Source: Corticium candelabrum (lineage: Eukaryota; Porifera; Homoscleromorpha; Homosclerophorida; Plakinidae). From it: a stretch of DNA of 64,000 nucleotides. Below the pieces are notes generated by a model. It was given only the letters and a program-made list of their open reading frames with translations, was not told where the DNA came from and did not search any database. The position numbers were made by a program, and so were the translations under genes. Location: assembly GCF_963422355.1 (NCBI RefSeq), contig NC_085085.1, forward strand, positions 9,426,306 through 9,490,305, given 5' to 3'. Each line of letters starts with the position of its first letter. Within the stretch, counting starts at the first letter, position 1. Below are positions 37,400 through 49,570 of this stretch, one piece after another.

Positions 37400-40300
37400 A
37401 TGGACAAAGTGAAAAGCTTCAAGCTCAAGGCCTCGACGTGGCTGCAAGGCTATGGAGGTGGCCATCAGTCGACAACCAATCGTTCCTCCACAACAGCCGA
37501 AAACGCTCTGTCGGACGAAGATCTGGCATTGAGACGGCTCGACGAAACGCTCGAGAACCGCAAATACGTTCAACTTGTGTCGTACATTCATGACATCGCC
37601 GACGAAACATTGACGGAGATTCTGGAGTCGCTTCCTTACAGAAACTTAGTCAAGGGAATGCCGGAGACGATCGTGGCCGTCGACGCTTTGTTCTCGCGTA
37701 TCGATCGTTTGAAGTCAGCTAGCAACAGTAAAGTCGAGTTTCCCAAGTCTGTGTGTGACGAGTTAGCCGTTCAGATGAGCGTGCTGCTCGAAATGGGAGA
37801 GAACGAGCCAGATATGTTTGCTCAAGAAATTCACGTTAGTCGTCAGACACTGACCGTCATTATCCGCCACTATCCCGAACTGAGAGCGAAGTTGGACACA
37901 CGGTGTAAACAGATGACACTTTTGGTCGACTCTCTAGCTCAACATGTTAGAATTGGAGCTGAAGCGCATGCTCCGACCCTCAAGGAGGCAATCGTAGAAG
38001 AAGTCAATAAGACGCTGAAAGACTTGAAGACGTCGTCCGACAAATTAGAAAGTTTCAGCGTTGGTGATAAAATAAACAGGCCGGGAAGCAGTCGAAGTCT
38101 AGGAAGACGTAAAACAAACAAGTCTTCGTCGTCTTCTTCTTCTTCTTTGAGTGTCGAGTCAGGAGAGGAGGCTCCGCAAGACGACATGGCTGTCTCTCAG
38201 CGTCACATTCAGGACCGTCTGATTCGAAACCAGACGCTCATGTCGATGGTAAAGCCCGTCAATCGGCGAGGCAATCTCCCGGCCTTGATCGACATGTTGG
38301 ACGAACGCCTGCGCAACGACAAGGACGTGCTGGCTATGATGAGTCAGATCAAGGCCGAAGTAGAGTACATGGGCGTGTCGATGGACGAGCCCGTCGGTCC
38401 CGTCATTCTGCGGCACGTGCACGCGTTTGGTCTGTTGCTGCGGCTGTGGGATGAGTGTCAGGCGGACATAGTGCGACAAGAGCAGATGGAGAGAGAAGAT
38501 GCCGAGGCCGAGATGACCGTACTGGCGATGGGAGCTTCCGACGGCATATCGTCTACGAGCATGGCAACTATAGAAGAACATGCAAACGGAGAAATTTCTC
38601 AAAACGGTGACAACTTCCTTAGCAGCAGCCAGAAATCGGAAATTTTGTCGGTCGTGATCGGGCACCGTCATGTGTCTCGGACGTCGAGCGAAGCGAGCTC
38701 GGCTCATTTGTCTCAGGGACTTCGATCCGTTTTCTTTGACTTGGCGCAACAGGGGCAGCTGTCGTTGCCACCGTCTGTCGCTGGAAGCGTTCAGGCGTCT
38801 CCCTCGATGTCGCGTGGGGGTTCTAGAGCGTCTTCATTTCGACGGCGAGACGGTTCGGCGTCTGCCGATGAATTTGAAAGGCAGCGGCAAGAGCTCTTGT
38901 TTGCATACGAGAAGATAAATCAACTGAAGAAAAGAGAGAAGGAGCTGACCGACAGGTGAGTAGACACACATGACTGTCAATGAGGTTCGCATTAGGTTGG
39001 GATGTGGCATAGAGAGATCAAGTATGTATGCTTGCAATCGTGGAGACGAGAGTCTAAGAAAGTGATATAGTGATATATATATCATGTACATACCATGATG
39101 TTGTTCTGTGCAGCTGTTGTGTCTGAATTCATCGATAGGTAGCGATGAGTTGTAGATTCGAACTGGCTAGTGGTATAGTTACATATGGGCGTTGGAAGTT
39201 TTTTTAGGTTTGTGGAGGCCAAACATTACGAATCTTGTGCGAAATGCTTCTGTCTTATTGCATTTACGAGTACTGCAATGAGGCAGGAAATTATTGGGAC
39301 AGCGGCCCTTTTGATCCCCACTGTTCCTACGTCTATGCAGTACAGTAAAAGGAACGACAAAGTCTCGTTAGTCAATTGCAAACTCTCCTTAGTCAGTAAG
39401 GATTGTTTGTGCAAACTTTGCGTAACACAAAATTTAATAGTTATCGTACAGACATGGAAGTAGCTGGACGTGCCAATGAACTGTTCAAACTTCTCGTCCT
39501 TTGCAGACCCCGAAATAAAATGCAGTTGATTGTCTTGTAGCAGCCAACAAGCTATTTTGATGTATCTAGATGGGGTGAGGACAGGTTATGCGGTAACCAA
39601 CGAAATTGACGGGTAATCAGGCAGAGGCTTCCAGAAGGCGTTGATTTGTATACGATACTTGTACGTATATATGCACGTCTGCACACATAATGGATCGTAT
39701 ATACGGCTATGGACTTGATATTCTACTGTGTAGACAACGAATCGAATTTGACTGTAGTTAATGTTTGCTTAACCGTAGGCTTTCAGAGCAAGCTCAAAGG
39801 CAACTCGAGGCAAGCAGCAAATTTGAGGACGTTTCGTTAGGCCTGCGACCGACGCAGCTCATCAAACAATACGAAGAACTTTACTCTCAGCAACGCGTCG
39901 ACGCTCTGGATGGCTTGGATGATATCGATATCGACCTATCAGAAGACGGAGTAGACGAAGCGAGCTGGAAATCGCACCTCCTCTTTACTGTCCTCAAGGT
40001 ATAGCGTACATCACATAATGTTGTTGTGGCACTCGTTAATATCTACCGCTTCGACTTACTACCGGTATTAACAAATAACGATGTATACGACGATATGGGA
40101 CAGTATAACGGTGGGCAACAACACATCGCTCTTAGACTGGTTGTTTGACAACGACCACTCGTTTTAATGCATGATCACCGTTTTTGCCAATCATAATTTT
40201 GTTGCTTTAGATGTCGTTTAGCTACGCTGCATCGGCAGTGCGTGAAGTGAAAGAGAGAGTGCGGTCGCTTCTTCACGCTCCGAGCCTCGACAGCAAAGCC

Positions 40301-40684
40301 CAAAACATCCGAACGGCGGCGGCCAAGCAATTGGACGCGGCCTGTCTCTCGTATCTCCGTCGCTCCGCCGTCGACTTCACTACCGGCGACATCTCGGAGA
40401 ACGTGGCGAACGATTTATGGCTACACTACGCCGACAAACCCATTCTACAGTCGTGTTTTCAGCTCAGAGAATTTATCAGCGCCTGTTCGCAACTTGCTTG
40501 GGAGATGAAGATCCAGTCTCCGCCGATGTCCGTCTCCCATCACGCTCAATACTTCACCGTCGATTATCACTCTCGATTTTACTCGGCCAATACCAAGTCG
40601 GACGAAATTATTTCGTATTTATGGCCGACCTTGTTGGACTGCGAAGGTGGCTCACCGGTCAGTAAGGCTGTTGTAATGACGTAG
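37400..40684 (+). CDS. Mitochondria-eating protein (MIEAP/SPATA18) C-terminal domain protein
   Basis: Three exons, 37400-38955, 39779-39998 and 40211-40684, in phases 2 and 0, give 749 residues; human MIEAP is about 540. The ATG at 37400 (MDKVKSFKLKAS) is preferred over an upstream one at 37289. The N-terminal half is helical and unfamiliar to me (KYVQLVSYIHDIADETLTEI; later HVSRQTLTVIIRHYPELRAK). A Ser-run linker follows, then a coiled coil (ELLFAYEKINQLKKREKELT) leading into exon 2. The end matches the MIEAP C-terminal domain: LIKQYEELYSQQRVDAL, LLFTVLKMSFSYAASAVREV, then ACSQLAWEMKIQSPPM, and ISYLWPTLLDCEGGSPVSKA. MIEAP binds cardiolipin and drives mitochondrial quality control, so a mitochondrial surface or matrix role is inferred; the N-terminal part may give another function. 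A decayed copy of the last exon sits near 48.0 kb. Confidence 0.72.
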
Positions 40685-41214
40685 ACATGCAAGGGATTGC
40701 ATGGTCTCTGTGTATGATCCTCGCATGCGATGGTTAATTAAGTGAAGGCATACTGTACAGTTAGTTGACGGTTGAAACGTATACGCATATTTGCTTTCAA
40801 GCGTATTGTGTGATACAAACGGATTCCAGACGCCTGAGGGCGACGTTGGGTGTGTAGTAATGAGAGTGCAAGATAAATTAAATTATCTTGATATTGTGCA
40901 GACTTGTTGCATTGAGGATTCTGCAAACAGTTTGTGACTGCATGTGTACTAGGCCGCAATATATGTGTATACGATATGGTCATTAGATATTTGAGCTGAA
41001 TTGACTGGTATCGTTTCCTACCAAGATGTCTTTCTCAGTAAGAGTCGGTCACCTTGATATTGCTACAACGGCATTGAGTTAACTATTATTACTGGTAATT
41101 GGCAAACCTGTCTGATACTGTAGGAAGCGACTACTTTTGTACCAATTAATTTAAGATAAGCAAAGACATTTCGCGCGACCGTAATTAACTGTCAATTATA
41201 GAAATCTCTGGTTG

Positions 41215-41490
41215 ACGGGCGATCTTATACGGTACCGTCTAGATATGCTGATTACATGCTGATGACGTATGTACCGAGCACGCTGGCAGCTGAAGTCTGA
41301 CCAAAGCAACAGGTGGTTGCAATTGACATCGGTCTGTCCGAAATACTTGATACTGTACTTTGCGCGGTGTTGTGAACGTGTGGTTGCCTGTTTCGTCTCG
41401 CACATGTAGGACTCGGGCGTGCGGTATCGCGGCACCTCGTCGCACACGAAGCGTGGTGAAAGCGAGGCCCTTGGAGTCCCGTAGCGTCAC
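41215..41490. repeat. Remnant of segmental duplication, copy 1
   Basis: Blocks ACGGTACCGTCTAGATATGC, then GTGGTGAAAGCGAGGC with CTTGGAGTCCCGTAGC, recur in diverged form and in the same order at 52360-52545. Both copies lie downstream of the 3' ends of the paralogous unknown genes' block, so they look like duplicated flank. Confidence 0.5.
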
Positions 41491-42329
41491 GATACGGCAA
41501 CTGATATTACTCGACCGTGCAACAAAAGTACACGACGCATATAGGTAGAGTCTAGAAGTATGTGTATCTTAGACTGTGATCGTATATGTACATCGCGACA
41601 AGTCCATCCTCTTACCACTGAGGTAAGAGGGCTTGCAGAGCACATGGAAGTGAGTGTGTAAAGCTTCAATTGCTGTATGTGCTTGACCAACTGTGCCTTT
41701 TACGTGTTCCGTTTGAATAACAATCATTAAAAAGTATAATATCGACAACAACAAAACAACATTGTAATAATGGTTACACTTATATAGCAACAATAGATAT
41801 ACCCACAAACAAACGAATAAATAAATAAATAAATAAATAAATTACTTAGTAATTTCTGGAGTAGTTACGACTATATGAAAACAATTTGTGTAATCTTATC
41901 ACAAGACCGTAGCACTGCATGTCATCTTCTAACATTTTGATCGCTTAAACTAATAATTAATTTTGCTATAGGAATATCTTGAATATGCTGCTGCGCTCAT
42001 AGACGACCTCGCATTAATTAAAAATCCATTTAATTAATACTAAAACCAAAATTTAACACAAGTTAGAAAATTATGCAAATGCGCCGTGGTTAAATATAGA
42101 TTGATTTCATTTCCTAAATGCATGCCATTTTTGCGTCCAAAAATCACAGACATATTACTAGAATGAACAAACAGCTGATAGGCGTCATACCTAATTATTA
42201 TATTGCCGATCGTTTAATGATAGACCGTTTAGTTAAGCAAACTGAGTGCTACAATTGTAGTCAGTATGCGGGTATGTTATTGGACTGTAGAGTGAATGAA
42301 AGGTTTGTGATGATACCGTACGAAAGGCT

Positions 42330-42330
<1 letters not shown>

Positions 42331-42378
<48 letters not shown>
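42331..42378. repeat. (TA)n tract
   Basis: About 48 bp of pure TA, 270 bp beyond the stop of the first unknown-family gene. Confidence 0.95.
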
Positions 42379-42382
<4 letters not shown>

Positions 42383-42648
42383 CGTATTTTCTAAAGTCAT
42401 CTACAATCGTTGTACACTTACACTTTTTACTGCAAATGGCCGCTAAAAATTTATAAACTTTGCCAGCACATTCAAATCATGCAAGTACCGTAAGTAAGTC
42501 AAGCTCCCATCTAGAGTACACATCTAGCAGTTGAGTGTGTATGGCGTTTGCGATAGCATATGTGTTACTGTGTCTAGATATTTCGCTTTTGGTCTGATCG
42601 TCATTGCTTATAGTTGCATGAAACCATAACTAATCAGACTCAGCATAG

Positions 42649-45600
42649 CTACCGCTTGCTGCCAGTTTGCCGCTTGACAAGTCGAACAATATTATCTACG
42701 CTGAGATCTGCTTGCATCCCCATGTGACAGGCGATGCTGCGAATTTCGTTTGCGGATAACAAATAAATTACACCGCAAAGCAAGTCGAAAATGATTGTAT
42801 CCGTCCGGCTTGCCTTCAAAACAACGTCTAAAACCCTGGACGCGTCCACCGTTGCCAATAACTGCTCCACCGTGCAACTACGAGTGCAAGATAATCTCAG
42901 CGCATGCGTCATCAAGTGATCTAACTCGGTGAGCCGCTCCGTCGCGTCAGCAAGTAAGGACGTTTTCTCCTTTATTTCCTCTTTCAAAGCAGCACAAACA
43001 ACGCCCGGCAGTTCAGATTGAGGCAACAAGACTGACTGCAACTCTTGAAGATCATTTTCCAGAGTTCTGTGCTTACGCACATCCGCAGAGATAAGACAAC
43101 AAACATCCGCCTCAAGCTTCGCAATTTCTTTCCTACTACGACAACAAGCCAAGCAACTCCGAATCTCTTGTAACGAATCTGTAGTTATTGAGAGTACTGA
43201 ATTACAATCGTCCAATTCTCCATTATCTTCCTGATCGTTAGACTGCAATTCATCATATGTTGCTGCACTTTCTCTTGCATTTGATGACGACGACGACAAC
43301 CTCACTTGTTTTGATAATTCTAAACTTTTACTCTCAGCAGGTTTGCTGTCGTCCTCGTCCGTCTTCTCGTCTTCCGTCTTTTCACTCACATCTTGTTTCT
43401 CATCATGATCTTCGCGTGACACATCAGCGTCGACGACGCCGCCTCCTGTGATGAGCAGCCTTTCTTCACACAACGGATTTGTCTGCGAATCGAACACGTT
43501 TTGAGACCGGAAATGGTAAAGAAAATTTCTCAACTGCCACACCGCGATCTCCGATATTCTCAACACATCTCCTAAGGCGAGACGTTCGTCGAACGACTTC
43601 AACAGTAAACATCGCATCCTTTCTACACTCTCAACGTATCTCTCTGACATACAACGAGACGGCATGTCATCAAAACTTCCCAAAAAGAAAGCAACATCGT
43701 CTGCATCGAGCATTTCTCCTGACGCACACGTCTGAGCAGCACTTGCAACAACACAAATATGATTGAAAATACAAACAAGTGAATAAGGTACTGTCGTCGA
43801 AAGTTTACTCAATAGTTGCTTTGAAAATGACTCCAAGTGACTCTCTACTTCGCCCATAAAATCCTTCTCTCGATTATCGATGTATGCTACTATTGCTCGT
43901 CTGGTTATATGCCACACTTGCTGGCAGCTACTTTCGGGCTCCATGATGTTCAACTTTAATGCAAGATATTCGATGCATTCCAAACCACAGTGAATGTCCT
44001 CCATCACTAATTCAAACAACTGGACGTCGACGGTTAGAATGGTAAGCCCTACTCGAACGAGGAAATTATAAGCCAAGTGCGCAACCCACAACGGTATGCT
44101 ACCTAAAATGTTTAATACAAAGTATCAGTTTGGCAAAGGATATGACGCGTACGTGATAATAAACATATAACCGATTTCGTTAAACTGCTCGACGCCCGGG
44201 CATTCTGTCGAAGCCAGTTCTTCGTCTGCCAGCTGTTTGAATGTAGCAAGTTGGTCTCCATGTTGTCCAACATTCGACATGATCAAGTCATGCGTAGTTA
44301 CTGTTTGACTTTCCTACATACAGTACCACAATATTAATTAATTGGCACATCCTAAACAATACTTTATCAAACATGAAGATTCCAGGATGCAGCCCAGTAT
44401 TTGAGCCTAACACGTGCTGCAAAACGTCCTCAATTTCGGTATCAAGACAACGACTACTAGTAGTATACCAACCATTATATATGTTACGAAAATCGCCTAC
44501 ACGCAAAAAAAGTATATTTTCCCGAAGTCATCGGGCCAAGTCGACATCTTGCTATATAGGCCTCTAATCTTACTGTTTCGTTTCAGTAGACGTTCTAGAC
44601 ATCGTGTGCGTTTAAAGCAGTGGAGAAACACGTGTTATTGAAAATGGGCTGCAAATTGAAGTTCCAGAAGGCTAAATGACACGTCAACCAGCCCGATTGT
44701 GCAATGTCTCAAAACCAAAGAAAACGCATATTAACTGCCAACATGTATCGCGGTGTTTCACCTCTTTGTGCTTTGCTTTTTGCCTGTTAATTTCTAACAT
44801 CGTATATAGATTTTGACCCATACAAATTTGCCTGCATGGCGCTTTCGATTAAGTTAAGATTAAGTTAAGACTTACACATCTACACATATTAATTGCCCTC
44901 CTACCCAATCAAGTTCTCGGTATCCAATCCGCTCCATCAGTTGACGTCCAAGGTGACTATCAAAATAGACAGCAGATATATTCCAATCACCTGCAACAAA
45001 AGGAAAAGATTATATCTCTAGTACTAATCACTCATGTGCACAATAGCCTTAGAGTTACGAGGGTTAATCGACGCTTTTGCGCTGTCGCTGTTTTTCATGT
45101 GTTCCACAACAGATTTGCGCACAAATTTCAAGAACAACCTCCACGGGTATGCACCAACAGACTCACGCAATGCAACCTAGATAGAGAAGGAGGAAAGTGA
45201 CCTTATATAAGGTTTAATTAGGGAATTATGAGAAAGTGTAATAGCAATACCATCGCCTCTCTAACCGACGGTTGAGTTTCAGGTGGGTAAACGCTGGCTG
45301 AATAAATGTTTTCAGATGCACTTTCTTCTTCTGATGATTCATTTGTGGTATCAGTAGTAGATGATGTAGTGAGAGTATTGCTTTCAAGAGTAGTCAATGG
45401 CAGAGAGTCTGCTGAAACAATCATATCTGGTTCAAAATGATAGATAAAATTTCGTGTTTGCCATATAACAGCCTGTGCCACATTGCGCATCTCGACTGCA
45501 GTCAAAGAGCTATCGAGTGACTTCATGAGGAGAGCCTTTGAAACAGCAATGCTCGATGAAAATCGATCGGTAGGACAAACAAAACCAATAAAGTCTGAAC

Positions 45601-46372
45601 AATCCAAGTAATTGCTGAGGTCCTCTCCAACAAGAAGCTTGTCATGACCAACAATTGAAGCTGTTCTGTGTAAATCAAACAATTTAGAAAGAATTTCCGC
45701 TATTACTGTCGGCACTTTAAGACGTATTTCTTGTAAGAGTTGCTTTGCATGCTCAACAAACATGTTCTCTAATTGGTCGTTTAGGGAATGACCAGCAAAA
45801 CGCTCCTGTGCCGCTTGCTCCAATCTGTTCCAAGACAGACGGCATTCACTACCCTCCAACATCACTCCCATCTTTGCAGTAAGATGCTCAACACATTGGC
45901 CAGCAGCAAGTATATCTTCTTGCAAAACTGGCATCAAGTCGTCACGAGTTGTCAATAAAAAGTGCTCAAAACGCAAGTGATAGTTACAGGCAAGATGAGC
46001 CACCAGCAAAGGAACGCTGCCTACAATAACCTCACTTAGTATATATTCATTATTTTTTGCAATGCCAATTCTGACTAGAGAAACGCTTACTGATGTGCAG
46101 TAGATCGTCTACATTGGGACACGTTGTGCACGCCAACTCTTCGGTACTCAGTTCATCAAATACTACTAGACACGGTCTGCTTACTTCATGATCTGCTATA
46201 ATCATTTCTTGACACAAGCCGTTCTCCTGTACATACGTACAACACATGCATGGAGCATAGAGGGAAACAAGATACTGCAGATATACCAAAGTGACTGCTT
46301 TGAAACCAAGAAAGTCGACCAGTTCACGAACTTTAGAGGTCGCATGGTCAACAGCTGTAAAGTTAAACTCTC
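42649..46372 (-). CDS. Unknown two-module protein, copy 1
   Basis: I do not recognise this family. Exons: 46372-46287, 46226-46091, 46020-45251, 45176-45059, 44990-44905, 44313-44172, 44102-42649. All phases close, giving about 930 residues; the first coding exon is missing or uncertain. The protein holds two related modules. Module A (exons 2-3) reads ELACTTCPNVDDLLHI, then VPLLVAHLACNYHLRF, and ends IWQTRNFIYHFEPD. Module B (exons 6-7) reads ELASTECPGVEQFNEI, then IPLWVAHLAYNFLVRV, and ends VWQLRNFLYHFRSQ. Between them lies VGAYPWRLFLKF, then SAVYFDSHLGRQLMERIGY. After module B come an acidic Glu/Asp/Lys linker, a predicted coiled region (RKHRTLENDLQELQSVLL) and a helical C-terminus (LLSANEIRSIACHMGMQ). 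There is no signal peptide, membrane segment or known catalytic motif. A close paralogue is at 55703-59888. Cytosolic scaffold is only a guess. Confidence 0.75.
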
Positions 46373-46555
46373 CTGTGCAACAGAAAATACAAGTTAACCA
46401 CAGAGGCACAAGGTACTCAACAATGAAGGTAGTGAACATAAACAGATATCAAAAGTATTTAAAATCACTCAATATAAACGACAGTGTGATGGGATACTTA
46501 ATTAAATAACTGAACGGATATTACTAGTAATCTAGAACCGACTAAAGTGGAGCTT

Positions 46556-46807
46556 CTATGAAAGTGCAGTAAGTAAACGTATAGTGTTATAATAGAGAAC
46601 GCCCCGGTTGCCAGACATCATCTCTACAGTTGGAAGTCGGCTAGAAGAAACCACACAGTCAAAGGCTTGATCGAATTTGCAGAATATGTCCAAAGCAAAC
46701 AAAACTTCTGATGAACACGATTGATCCAAGCTAATCATTAGTCGTGGACGGCTACGTTGCTCGCAACTTGAAGGCGTCTCCACCATGTATTGAAGACCGA
46801 CCACCAT
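46556..46807 (-). CDS. Candidate first exon of unknown gene copy 1
   Basis: Open frame MVVGLQYMVETPSSCEQRSR continuing to NRGVLYYNTIRLL, upstream of and in line with the gene at 42649-46372. The next exon needs an upstream donor in phase 1; a weak one (ATAC|GTTTAC) near the end of this frame would give IR|EFNF, but the consensus is poor. I find no matching exon upstream of copy 2. It may be the start, or unrelated. Confidence 0.3.
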   Translation of the reverse strand: MVVGLQYMVETPSSCEQRSRPRLMISLDQSCSSEVLFALDIFCKFDQAFDCVVSSSRLPTVEMMSGNRGVLYYNTIRLLTALS

Positions 46808-47878
46808 CTAACGCACATCAAAGTTCAACGGTTTCCTAAACTAATGCTCACAACAGTGTCAGTACAAGAATTATCCGGTTTGTACTGAGCATGTGGTGCA
46901 AATTAATTTAGTTAGTGGTCCACACTCGATCCTTCTATCGTTCAGCGTCCAATAACGCTAGTTAGCAAAACCCAACCATTTTTACTACTAAAACTGATGA
47001 AAGCTATGACACAAATATCAACACACACTCGAAAGGACTCTTTTCATCCTTGGCCTGGCCAATAGGTTGACGTAGTTGCCAAGATTGAAAGTGGTAATAG
47101 TTTGTGACATTCTACGTCTCGTTGGTACAAAATATCGTTTTCTTTCTCTAGACAACTTTGTTGCATGGACACTGTCCCGTAGCTACAAAAGGTGCATAGG
47201 CATGGAGCCAATTATCTTGCATCACATGCTCACATGGCTACAAACTAGATAGTCAGAAAGTAGTGGCTATTCAGAAATAAAGTAAATGGTGTGTTGGCTG
47301 TCGACCGTTGATGTCCACTCTATTAATATTTATGATAGGCGGTGCCCCATGACGGGGGGCGGAGGAGACGCTTCCAATTGAAGCTGCGAGCGACGTAGCG
47401 TCTGCTCTAATTCGGACTAAAGTTGGCAATCAGAAGTCTTATGTGCCTTGGGGCACATCCTGCTAGAAGGAAATCGACCCTTGACTGCGTAATGGTGTCC
47501 AGTTACGGGGGACGTGCTCCGGCAGTCCTGCGTGCTCTAACTCTGATCGAAGGTCCCAGTGGTGACGTCTCGATTGATGAGATAAGTTCCAACTGCAGCT
47601 CTAAGTACTTTCATAAAGAGTCTGTAGGGAGCCGGAGGAACTGCCTCTTTCACGTTGACCTACACATCACAACATGTTTACTAGTGACACTAACCAGCTA
47701 AGCGTGATTCGAATGAGCTAACAAGATATTCTTCTAGAGTTCGCTTCGTCTCGTGACGATCCATTAGCTTAATTGTATCCATGCGGTTTTGCGCATGCCC
47801 ATGGAAATCTAAAGCCTCACGAAGCGATTAATTTGCCAAAATACAGATTCCTAGCATTTATGCATGTGGTCCCCCGGT

Positions 47879-47884
<6 letters not shown>

Positions 47885-47931
<47 letters not shown>
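47885..47931. repeat. (TA)n tract
   Basis: About 45 bp of TA just before the MIEAP relic. Confidence 0.95.
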
Positions 47932-47933
<2 letters not shown>

Positions 47934-47996
47934 GTATGAATTATTAAATAATGTTGGCAGTGACTGTTGCCGTTAGATAAACATCCAGTCGCACAG

Positions 47997-48105
47997 ATTT
48001 AGAAATGACCGTTTCCCATCATGCTCAATACTTTACTGCAGACGGAATTATTTCCTACTAATGGCTGACCTCGTTAGACCACAAAGATGGGTAGCATCGC
48101 TACAA
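47997..48105 (+). pseudogene. Decayed fragment of the MIEAP-like last exon
   Basis: ATGACCGTTTCCCATCATGC with CTCAATACTTTACTGCAGA parallels 40525-40563 (ATGTCCGTCTCCCATCACGC). Then GACGGAATTATTTCCTACTA parallels 40600-40620, followed by ATGGCTGACCTCGTTAGACC against ATGGCCGACCTTGTTGGACT. The middle is deleted, and TAC TAA replaces a sense codon. It is therefore a non-functional duplicate of the C-terminal MIEAP exon, on the same strand as the parent. Confidence 0.75.
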
Positions 48106-49371
48106 TCTAAACGTTGCAATAAATTTGCATAAATTTGGTGAATAATGCACTACGAGCGATAATGAATAATTTAAAGCATACTGTACGAGTATTTGTGAAT
48201 TAAAATATATTTACTAAATCTCAGTGACTGGTATGATACACTACGGATTCAAGACTCAAGAGTACATTTTGGCAGACTTTGGGGTCAAGATTAATTGAAC
48301 ATTGGGAAGTTGCTATCTAACAAATAGTCTAGAGTAGAAGTCGAAAGTATAGTTTTGTTTCGACTATACAGCATCTTCTGATGCGTCCCATCAGTGCTTG
48401 ATAATTCTTCAGCTATTAAGACTTCGACCGTCCTAATTAACGTGTTAGCAAAGCAAAGAATGCGATATTGAAAGACCGGGAAAGGCTGCATGATAACACT
48501 TTGAACTTGGGCGATTTCTTTATAAGCTCGGCTATTTCATGTACAGTATCTGGCGACTCTCTCATAACATTCATTCTGATTTATTTGATTTACAAAAGCA
48601 AAGTTCTAGATCAAGCGCGGATGGGTGACGATACTGGAGTTTAATTAGTCTTGACATGCTAGCATCCCCTTCGTATAGCACTGCATGGAAGCAATCATGG
48701 ATAATATGAATGTTGAATCGTCGATACTATAGTCTCTGCAAAGTATATTTCAAGATGTGTAGCCCCTGTTCATCACAAAGATGAACAGCCCCCCCCACCT
48801 CTTTGTGGTAGTCACCTCTAAGGACCTTGAGTATACAATATCCTTACTCCGTGTTTATAAATCTGTAACTTTATTAACAGTAACAATTAAAATGGCATAC
48901 AAATTACGTTCGGTTACATAAAATGCATATAAACCAATCGAGCTAAACGCCATAGGTAGGTAATAATTAAGCACCCATTTTCATATCATGTCTACGTCAC
49001 TGTTTAGATGTTCAATAGTGGATTTAGTCTGTAGCATGTGAATGAAATATATACAGAGATGCAGGTCTGTGCTATTAATTTGACTGCAACAGTATCTATG
49101 CCTATGTACAACGAAGACGTTCAACTTTTAGCTGAACAGCCCTCTTGTTCATGCAATGCAAATATAAACTTTTGAGTCATTTCTTTAATTTATTGTATAT
49201 TTTAGAGCCATTTGTACGCAGTTTTCCGTGCTGCTACAGACAACTAAGTCAGGGGTGGGCAACTGGCGCTATGGCGCTCAAAGTGAGCGTCACGGAAAAT
49301 CAAGTGAGCGCCAAGCGAGCGACAGATTGTTCTTGCAGACAGACAGGCAGGCACGCACCGTCACGTCGCTT

Positions 49372-49450
<79 letters not shown>
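49372..49450. repeat. (CA)n microsatellite inside the hAT element
   Basis: About 78 bp of CA near the transposase 3' end, within the element. Confidence 0.95.
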
Positions 49451-49453
<3 letters not shown>

Positions 49454-49570
49454 GCACACAACAAACGTCCATAATTGCATTGTCTATACCTTTATCTATA
49501 AAGCACACTTGTACGGAAATTCAGCAACAGATCTGGTGTCTAGCGCTAGTGCCATTAGAGCATTTAGTGT

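Larger units (their letters stand above)
40685..42648. other. Intergenic with duplicated remnant and (TA)n
   Basis: About 2 kb between the convergent MIEAP-like gene and the first unknown-family gene. 41215-41490 resembles 52340-52545 (shared ACGGTACCGTCT and GTCCCGT(A/T)GC blocks). (AAAT)n lies at 41817-41842 and (TA)n at 42331-42378. No gene seen. Confidence 0.6.
46808..49249. other. Intergenic with MIEAP exon relic
   Basis: About 2.4 kb without an intact gene. It holds (TA)n at 47885-47931, the relic of the MIEAP-like last exon at 47997-48105, and the left flank of the hAT element. A frame at 47423-47701 has no recognisable features. Confidence 0.6.

Noticed and set aside
38159-38749. 196-codon minus-strand frame opposite the MIEAP-like exon
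   Set aside because: Shadow of a well-supported coding exon; no independent motif.
47423-47701. 92-codon open frame upstream of the MIEAP relic
   Set aside because: No similarity to any exon of either duplicated gene and no recognisable domain.
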